From the NCBI RefSeq assembly GCF_000497045.1, contig NW_015961991.1, positions 496,812 to 560,811 on the forward strand: 64,000 bases of DNA, written 5' to 3'. Below, one piece after another: positions 58,884 to 64,000 of this stretch. Every line of letters begins with the position of its first letter. Position 1 is the stretch's first letter. Origin of the DNA: Kalmanozyma brasiliensis GHG001 (Eukaryota > Basidiomycota > Ustilaginomycetes > Ustilaginales). The notes beneath the pieces are model-generated. The model saw only the letters and a program-made list of their open reading frames with translations. It did not search any database and was not told where the DNA came from. The position numbers and the translations under genes are program-made.

Positions 58884-59500
58884 TGACACGTGAGAGGGAT
58901 GACGTTTCAAACGAGGCAAACTTACACCTGAGACTCGCTCACAACTTGCGATGTTTTATGCCCGCTCGCCATCACCTTCGCACGCTTCTCTCCGACTCGA
59001 TCGAAGCCTTATCGATCATACTCCGGCTATTCCGCATACCATTTCGACGGTCGATCACTCAGCACGATGAAACGCCGCCGAGCGTAATAATGTTGTTCGC
59101 CGTGTTTTTGCCTTGCGACGGGATAGGTCTCGAGACTCGTGCGCCATGGCATCAAAGCCTATATATATATGAAGCGCCATTGATGCAATGCCATCGATTG
59201 CATTGCTATTGTCTGCGAAGCGATGACGGAACGCTACTGGCGCATTGTTGGTGCGCCCTGTGCTTTTGTTTGCAATCGATAAACGCCATTGATGTGAATG
59301 TCTGCCTTGCTCTTGTGTAGAACAGCCACCCACCGTGATGCTTGCGGATCATGAGACCTTTTCACGGCAACACATGTCAACGGGAGAATCGAAGAGACGC
59401 CGACTCGCCTGGCGTCTATATCAACTCGGCTTCAAAGAGCGTTGAGCGTCATTCTCCTCCACGCCGCCAACCAACCGCATCCCGTCATTTTTTGTTCAAG
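58884..59500. other. Divergent promoter region between group A and group B genes
   Basis: It contains the minus-strand CATAAAA (58954-58960) and plus-strand TATAT (59417-59421, 84 bp before ATG 59501). A TATATATATAT run lies near 59160 and an imperfect inverted repeat around GCAATG..CATTGC near 59190-59210. No gene. Confidence 0.45.
58954..58960 (-). promoter_or_regulatory. TATA-like element
   Basis: CATAAAA on the minus strand, about 75 bp before the ATG of the group A gene at 58883. Confidence 0.4.
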
Positions 59501-59992
59501 ATGGTTGCCATCCTCCGAGCCCTGGCCTTCGAACTGCTTACCTTTGGCGTCCACAGCGTCATCGCGCCGCAGCCCACCCTCGACCGCCAACAAAAGCGAC
59601 ACTACGACGCTTCCAAGCGCTTCCTGCGCACTATCTACGGTTACGAAGAGTACGAACCGGTCGAGCGACTTGCGCACTTCCTTCCCGCTCATCCACAGCT
59701 CGAGCAGCACGCCTGGCAGCACGCTCTTGCTCATGGAAACGGACCCGTCCATTGGACCATGAGCTCGAATGAGAAGAATCTTTTCGCAACCACACGCATC
59801 CCGAGCAACAGCCGGCTGGGACGAACTTGGAACTTGGATTGGGTCGACTGGCCCAGAGACGCGTATGCCTTCTGGCACGTCAAGAAGGGCGGCGATAGGA
59901 AGCTTTTGCGCTTGGACGTGTGGCCTTCGCAGCCAATTCCGGCTCCGGTCGAAGCTGTATCCGCCGAATGGCTGATGCAGCGCGCTCACTAG
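59501..59992 (+). CDS. Secreted protein, group B (candidate effector)
   Basis: 163 residues from ATG 59501. A hydrophobic start, MVAILRALAFELLTFGVHSV, is a probable signal peptide, somewhat atypical because of a Glu. No Cys at all. The mature part has HYDASKRFLRTIYGYEEYE, NGPVHWTMSSNEKNLFATTR, SRLGRTWNLDWVDWPRDAYA and FWHVKKGGDRKLLRLDVW. The same order occurs at 60649 (NGPVHVSYG, NLGRTWGLG, LYAFWKVDKRGSPKLLRLD) and in part at 25484. The frame is open upstream of the ATG, but no earlier Met yields a signal peptide. Function unknown. Confidence 0.75.
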   Translation: MVAILRALAFELLTFGVHSVIAPQPTLDRQQKRHYDASKRFLRTIYGYEEYEPVERLAHFLPAHPQLEQHAWQHALAHGNGPVHWTMSSNEKNLFATTRIPSNSRLGRTWNLDWVDWPRDAYAFWHVKKGGDRKLLRLDVWPSQPIPAPVEAVSAEWLMQRAH

Positions 59993-60648
59993 GCGCCTGA
60001 AGCTCACAGCACCGCTCATGTCTTTTGTGTAACTGTCCGACTTTCACTTCTCCTCTGGTCACACCGCTATCAAGGTATCGTTCATTTGAATGCAGTATCA
60101 CGATCATCTCCCGAATGCTCTGGTGTGGTTCTCAAGCCGTTGTTCTGTGCGACCAGAACAGCGTGCTCTTCCCGATGAAAAGTCCAGAACTTCGACAGTG
60201 GAGACATCCGAGGTGTAGCTTCATCAACCGAATGCGTGTCATTGACACTCAAATCGCAGGCCGCGACTCGACTGCGTATCATTGACAACAAAATACGCCT
60301 ATGGTCGAGAGCGTTGCGGGTGGGCAGACGGTTACTATGCAGCCGAGCTATCCCGTCCTTGCAGCTTCTTCAATCGCGATCGCACGCCTCGCTCTGATAC
60401 CGACGGAACTTGGTGGTACCATCTGCAACGACAGTGCCTACGAGTGATACAGAGCCCTTTCACTCTGTCCCCGACGATGAGGCCCGGTCTTTCTTCGGCA
60501 GCGCAAAGAGGTGAGCGGTGTGTCTTGGTCGGACTTGGCCGCTCTCTTCAACGTCGATGCGAAGATATAAGGCGGTCATCTCACGGCAAGTCCCCAACCG
60601 ACTCAACAACAACTCTCGCAAAGACCTCTCGCCAAGCAACCGTACACA
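59993..60648. other. Spacer between the two group B genes
   Basis: About 650 bp; promoter of the second group B gene with ATATAAGG at 60565-60572. No gene recognised. Confidence 0.4.
60566..60571 (+). promoter_or_regulatory. TATA box
   Basis: TATAAG within GATATAAGGCGG, 83 bp before the ATG of the group B gene at 60649. Confidence 0.5.
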
Positions 60649-61170
60649 ATGGTGTCCATCATTCGAAGCGTCCTCCTCGTGGCCTTTGCCGCCTTCGCGC
60701 TCGCCGTTCCGCAGCCGAGGCTCGACAGCGAAGCGCTGGAGCACTACGAAAACATGCATGGCTTCCTGTCGAACCGCTACCCTGCGGCGGACCAGGGCAC
60801 AGTTGCTCTTTCCACTCGACGGGAGTACTACTCGCACCTTCTCTCCAGCCACACGAACGGCGAAACGGAGGCAAAGGTCTTTTCGCAGACCAGCCCCAAC
60901 GGGCCGGTGCACGTCTCGTACGGAGCTCGATCGCGTACTGCGTACGTGACGACCAAGATTCCGCACGACAGCAATCTCGGGAGGACTTGGGGGCTGGGTG
61001 TGCCGAGCATCGCCGACAACGGAGAGCGACGCTATCGCGACCTGTACGCGTTCTGGAAGGTGGACAAGAGAGGCTCGCCCAAGCTGCTCAGACTCGACAC
61101 TTGGTTGGCGGGAGGGCTCACGCCTCAGGTCATGAGTTGGGACGCCGTCAGGCACTTGCTGCGTGGATGA
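60649..61170 (+). CDS. Secreted protein, group B (candidate effector)
   Basis: 173 residues; clear signal peptide IIRSVLLVAFAAFALA, cleaved before VPQPRLDSEALEHYENMHG. No Cys. It shares with the gene at 59501 a helical N-terminal block (LEHYENMHGFLSNRYP), NGPVHVSYGARSRTAYVTTK, HDSNLGRTWGLGVPS and the hallmark RDLYAFWKVDKRGSPKLLRL. The last 25 residues vary. It is tandem with the other group B gene in the same orientation, which suggests local duplication. Function unknown; effector role inferred. Confidence 0.8.
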   Translation: MVSIIRSVLLVAFAAFALAVPQPRLDSEALEHYENMHGFLSNRYPAADQGTVALSTRREYYSHLLSSHTNGETEAKVFSQTSPNGPVHVSYGARSRTAYVTTKIPHDSNLGRTWGLGVPSIADNGERRYRDLYAFWKVDKRGSPKLLRLDTWLAGGLTPQVMSWDAVRHLLRG

Positions 61171-61326
61171 GCGTCGATCAGTCGACGAGGAGAGACCTTG
61201 ATGATGATCTCGCAAATAACGCACAAAGAATTGTCGCCGAGCGATAAAGTCAAGCATCAGCTGTAACGAATCAGGCCAGCGTTGCTATCGCCTCTCTCAG
61301 TCCCCTTTGCCCCTTTCCCCACACGC

Positions 61327-61836
61327 TCATCGTGCCTTGTCTAAGACCTCCTCCAGCGGCTGCCAGCTCCACCTCAGTCCTGTGTACTGCAGCAGATCGA
61401 CGTGCACCAATCTAGCCCTGTTTCCCTCCCACGTCCAGAGAAAGCTCGCAATCTTATGCTCCCCTGCAGGAGGATGATGCCATAGGCCCATCTCTTCGTA
61501 GAGCGCATTGAGGGGATGAGCGGTGCTGAAAAAGTAGGGCTGGTGGTCGTGTGTGAGCCGACCGACGAGGAAAGAGGGAGGGTTGGTGCGGATGAAGCCT
61601 TTGGTTTGAGCAAGCTCCCATGCGGAAGTGACCACGTCGGGGGTGCTGAGGATGTGATAGTCTTGGAGGCGGCGGAATGTAAAGCCTGCCTCGGTATGGA
61701 GGCTGCTCTGAAGCGCGCGGGTCGCTTGAAGCATCTCGGCGTCGCGGGTGGTCGTGCCAACGCACCCGGAAAGGATTGCGATCGCCAAAGCGATAAAGAT
61801 GAGCGGCGAACCCCTGTAGAGTGAGAGGGTCGACAT
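61327..61836 (-). CDS. Secreted protein, group C (candidate effector)
   Basis: 169 residues from ATG 61834-61836. Signal peptide SPLIFIALAIAILSGCVG holds the only Cys. The mature part has FTFRRLQDYHILSTPDVVTS, AWELAQTKG, HDHQPYFFSTAHPLNALYEE and KIASFLWTWEGNRARLVHVD. It is clearly paralogous to the gene starting at 63724 (FTYRHLSSLPLLATPDLAAT, AWEHALTDG, PYFFS). The FLWTWEGN..LVHVDLL segment parallels the group B 'FWxxkxgxxxLLrlD' signature, so B and C may be distant relatives. Another in-frame ATG at 61935 would add 33 residues and spoil the signal peptide. Confidence 0.75.
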   Translation of the reverse strand: MSTLSLYRGSPLIFIALAIAILSGCVGTTTRDAEMLQATRALQSSLHTEAGFTFRRLQDYHILSTPDVVTSAWELAQTKGFIRTNPPSFLVGRLTHDHQPYFFSTAHPLNALYEEMGLWHHPPAGEHKIASFLWTWEGNRARLVHVDLLQYTGLRWSWQPLEEVLDKAR

Positions 61837-62288
61837 GGTTGCGTGTTCGAGCTGTAACGTGTTGTTACGTTGCTTGAACGAAGATGGAGATTGAGCGATA
61901 GGGTCGTTGGAGCGGGTCGGTGCACACGTCGTCATTTAAGGAGGGTATGGATAGAGGTGGGAGCGCAAAAGCTGTGGATGAAGCTAGAGGTCGCCACCTT
62001 GACTTTCATCTCGCTCCGTCCCGCCCACATTAGACTGCAGTGAGAGTGTGGGAGGTGGTGGTGTAGAGCAAGTGAGAGAGCATCTTTCACAACGCTGTGG
62101 CGGCGACGGAGTGGGCATCTTTTACAACGCTTTGTTGGCAACAAAGTTGAGGCCTCAGAGCCCTTCGAAATTAGGTTTCGCGGCTGAGCAGACACGATGG
62201 CAGAACAGACATCGATGCGATCCTCGTTAGTAGAGCTCGACGTCGACTTGTACCAACCAGCTCGTTCCTTCTTCTTGCCAACACAGCC
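61837..62288. other. Divergent promoter region between group C and group A genes
   Basis: About 450 bp. A minus-strand TTAAA sits about 100 bp before the group C ATG. No clear TATA box was found for the gene at 62289. No gene. Confidence 0.4.
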
Positions 62289-63239
62289 ATGCTCTCCCTG
62301 TTCTACGTCAGCGCCTGTGCTGGCCTTGTGCTGGCCTCGACATTGACCCGCATCAAAGCGATAAACGAACTTGCACCGCACCATTTCGTTCCAGTCTGGG
62401 AAGCCTTTCCTGGCCGACCCAATCCCATTCACCAACGCTTCGAGCCGGCCAACTCTCCCGCCTCGGGCCCTAGTACGCCCATACAGCCAGCGAGTCCTAT
62501 TCGTGCAGAAGACGCTCCTCTGCAGCTCCACCCGTACCTCTTCCAGCCGGTCGCCTACCCTACTCGCATGCCCGAGCTCGCGCATCTCTACACGGACTCG
62601 ACGCTCCCCGCGGACTGGACGGAGGAGAATCAGGCCTACACGAGTCGCTACCGGTTCAGCCGCATTGAAAGTCGGCCTTTGCTGTACCGTCCTGAACCTG
62701 CGCTGCTCGAGGGCATCGGCGGCACCATTGTTGGCGATCTCGGCAGCAACGGCGTGACTCTCAAGACGGCCCGCACAGGAGGCGCCAGGTACACCGAAGG
62801 CGTCTTCCTCTGGCCGCCGCTGCATTACGCGGAGAACGGCCAACTGCACATGCCCGCGAATGTCCTCGAACCTCGTCTGTCCGACATCCCCAACTCGCGC
62901 ATCCGGACCAAACCCGAAGCGCCGGAGCTGTACAGCCTCGATGTGCCAGTGGAGGGCCAGGTTCGACGCGTTCTCGCTACGCGTGCTCAAATCCAGTCGT
63001 TCACCACCCTCTCCCGTGCCCACCGCCACAGTAGCGCCCTGTGGCTGTTCTACGAATCGAGGATTCTGCATCCCGAAGAGATGGAGCCGCGAAAGACGCT
63101 CGCGTTTCTCGGCGCCATGCTCCTCCCCACCCAGGCAAGGGACGTGCTGTTGGCGACGCAAAGGTTTCAGAGCTACGTCCCTGGGGAGGACGATGCGGCG
63201 GTGGAAGGGTTGCTCCGTTTGACCCTGGGTGCGCGGTAG
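62289..63239 (+). CDS. Secreted protein, group A (candidate effector), opposite orientation
   Basis: 316 residues; signal peptide MLSLFYVSACAGLVLAS holds the only Cys. Group A boxes: FQPVAYPTRMPELAHLYTD, LLYRPEPALLEGIGGTI, RYTEGVFLWPPLHYAENG, SSALWLFYESRILHPEE and LAFLGAMLLPTQARDVLLAT. The usual GPY/HxxKF part is reduced to APLQLHPYLFQPVAYPTRM. It is the only group A gene on the plus strand, separated from the other three by group B and C genes, so an inversion or an independent insertion has occurred. Function unknown. Confidence 0.8.
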   Translation: MLSLFYVSACAGLVLASTLTRIKAINELAPHHFVPVWEAFPGRPNPIHQRFEPANSPASGPSTPIQPASPIRAEDAPLQLHPYLFQPVAYPTRMPELAHLYTDSTLPADWTEENQAYTSRYRFSRIESRPLLYRPEPALLEGIGGTIVGDLGSNGVTLKTARTGGARYTEGVFLWPPLHYAENGQLHMPANVLEPRLSDIPNSRIRTKPEAPELYSLDVPVEGQVRRVLATRAQIQSFTTLSRAHRHSSALWLFYESRILHPEEMEPRKTLAFLGAMLLPTQARDVLLATQRFQSYVPGEDDAAVEGLLRLTLGAR

Positions 63240-63723
63240 GTATCCATTCAGGGCGCTCCCCCAAAAGAGGGTCCTTCGTCACGCCAAGTTATTGTTAGCG
63301 CCAATGCATTGTCATGACACGAACTCTGCTTGATGAGTGGGGGTGATGAGGATCTGGTCGATCAAGCACCCCCGTTGTTGCCCCTGTGAGGCTACGTGGG
63401 CTGTAAGAATCGAGGTTGGTGCAAACGCGCTGCAGGTGTTGTTGGAGTCTTGGACGACGACCTACCCTGCCTGCATGATGATTGTCGGCGGACGCTCTTC
63501 ATCATGGTGCCCTGCCGCGCTACACAGTGGGCGGTATCCGTGGATCACCCGACAACGGCGCAGGATCGACAACTTGCCTTTGTGCTACTGCTGCTGTGTG
63601 ACGCGCCAGTAGCTTGTGCCGCCACCCTTTTCGAGCTGTATAAAGACACCCACATCTGATCTTGTTCGATTCTCCCTTCAGCACCATCCAAGCCCTCTGT
63701 ATCCGCCATCCATTCGTTGCACA
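63240..63723. other. Spacer with the promoter of the last group C gene
   Basis: About 480 bp with TATAAA at 63639-63644. No gene recognised. Confidence 0.45.
63639..63644 (+). promoter_or_regulatory. TATA box
   Basis: TATAAA within CTGTATAAAGAC, 85 bp before the ATG of the group C gene at 63724. Confidence 0.55.
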
Positions 63724-64000
63724 ATGCTTCTTCTGCCGATCCTCTTCCTCTTCGCCACCCTCGCTCTCGTCCGCGCAACCGATGACCAGCACATGCTGGA
63801 GCTATCGCGCGCGCGAGCGGGCTCCATCTACGCGGATCACTCGTTCACCTACCGACACCTCTCCTCCCTCCCTCTCCTCGCCACGCCCGACCTTGCCGCC
63901 ACGGCTTGGGAGCACGCACTCACCGACGGCGTGGTGTACACCGCCACCCTTCAAGCAAAGGGCAAGAAGGATGTTCCGTACTTTTTCAGCGTTATTCACC
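63724..64000 (+). CDS. Secreted protein, group C (candidate effector), cut by the right window edge
   Basis: 92 codons visible, open to the edge. Signal peptide LPILFLFATLALVRA is followed by TDDQHMLELSRARAGSIYAD. FTYRHLSSLPLLATPDLAAT, AWEHALTDGVVYTATLQAKG and VPYFFSVIH align with the group C gene at 61327. No Cys in the visible mature part. The array therefore continues beyond the window. Confidence 0.75.
   Translation, partial: MLLLPILFLFATLALVRATDDQHMLELSRARAGSIYADHSFTYRHLSSLPLLATPDLAATAWEHALTDGVVYTATLQAKGKKDVPYFFSVIH

Noticed and set aside
59160..59215. TATATATATAT run and small inverted repeat as a mobile element end
   Set aside because: Too short and without target-site duplication or coding content; more likely simple sequence in a promoter.
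1..64000. CRISPR arrays, rRNA genes, intact transposons
   Set aside because: No regularly spaced repeats, rRNA-like sequence, reverse transcriptase, integrase or transposase coding was recognised anywhere in the window.

Overview
The window looks like nuclear DNA of a smut fungus (Basidiomycota, Ustilaginales/Ustilaginaceae). The DNA is GC-rich and nearly all genes are uninterrupted ORFs. It carries fungal housekeeping genes (REV1, URM1, an ASC-1/RQT4-type zinc finger protein, a GH47 mannosidase, a two-pore TOK potassium channel, an MscS channel with EF-hand). These are interleaved with tightly packed genes for small secreted proteins, a layout typical of smut effector clusters. Species assignment is inference.

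Layout. 1-22.7 kb: REV1 (C-terminus off the left edge), an AVT-like amino acid transporter, a broken seven-TM protein gene, a 2.3 kb gene-free stretch, a DHHC palmitoyltransferase, an FMN-dependent 2-hydroxyacid oxidase, a TRIP4/RQT4 homologue divergent from a twin-Cx9C protein, a conserved unknown protein, GH47 mannosidase, URM1, an IQM-like calmodulin-binding protein and a small dileucine-motif protein. 23.3-30.4 kb: an accessory island of four diverged paralogues, all on the minus strand (called family P here). A secreted, cysteine-free protein gene sits among them. 30.9-41.5 kb: a single-TM protein, MscS/MSY channel, KduD-type dehydrogenase, mitochondrial adenylate kinase and TOK channel. 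42.2-46.7 kb: a very small secreted protein, a secreted Cys-containing protein and a secreted, probably GPI-anchored hydrolase. 46.9-54.3 kb: MAPEG protein, hydroxyacid-oxoacid transhydrogenase, an HNH-like relic with a poly(A) tract, an intron-containing tRNA-Leu, an SGNH hydrolase and a peroxisomal (-SKL) acyl-CoA ligase. 54.4 kb to the right edge: a dense array of secreted proteins from at least three related groups (A: four genes plus one relic; B: two genes; C: two genes, the last cut by the edge).

The most striking observation is the family P member at 27918-28661. Its first 31 residues after Met are a near-copy of the histone H3 N-terminal tail (17 of the first 18 residues identical, keeping R2, K4, K9, S10, K14 and K18), followed directly by the family P domain. 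No other part of histone H3 is present. This is a candidate histone-tail mimic in a lineage-specific tandem family, and I know of no described counterpart.

The second notable system is the secreted-protein array. Its mature proteins are essentially free of cysteine, are rich in Trp/Tyr/Pro signatures, and most have a TATA-like element roughly 70-100 bp upstream of the ATG. The gene at 25484-26044 inside the family P island has the same signature as group B, which links the two accessory regions.
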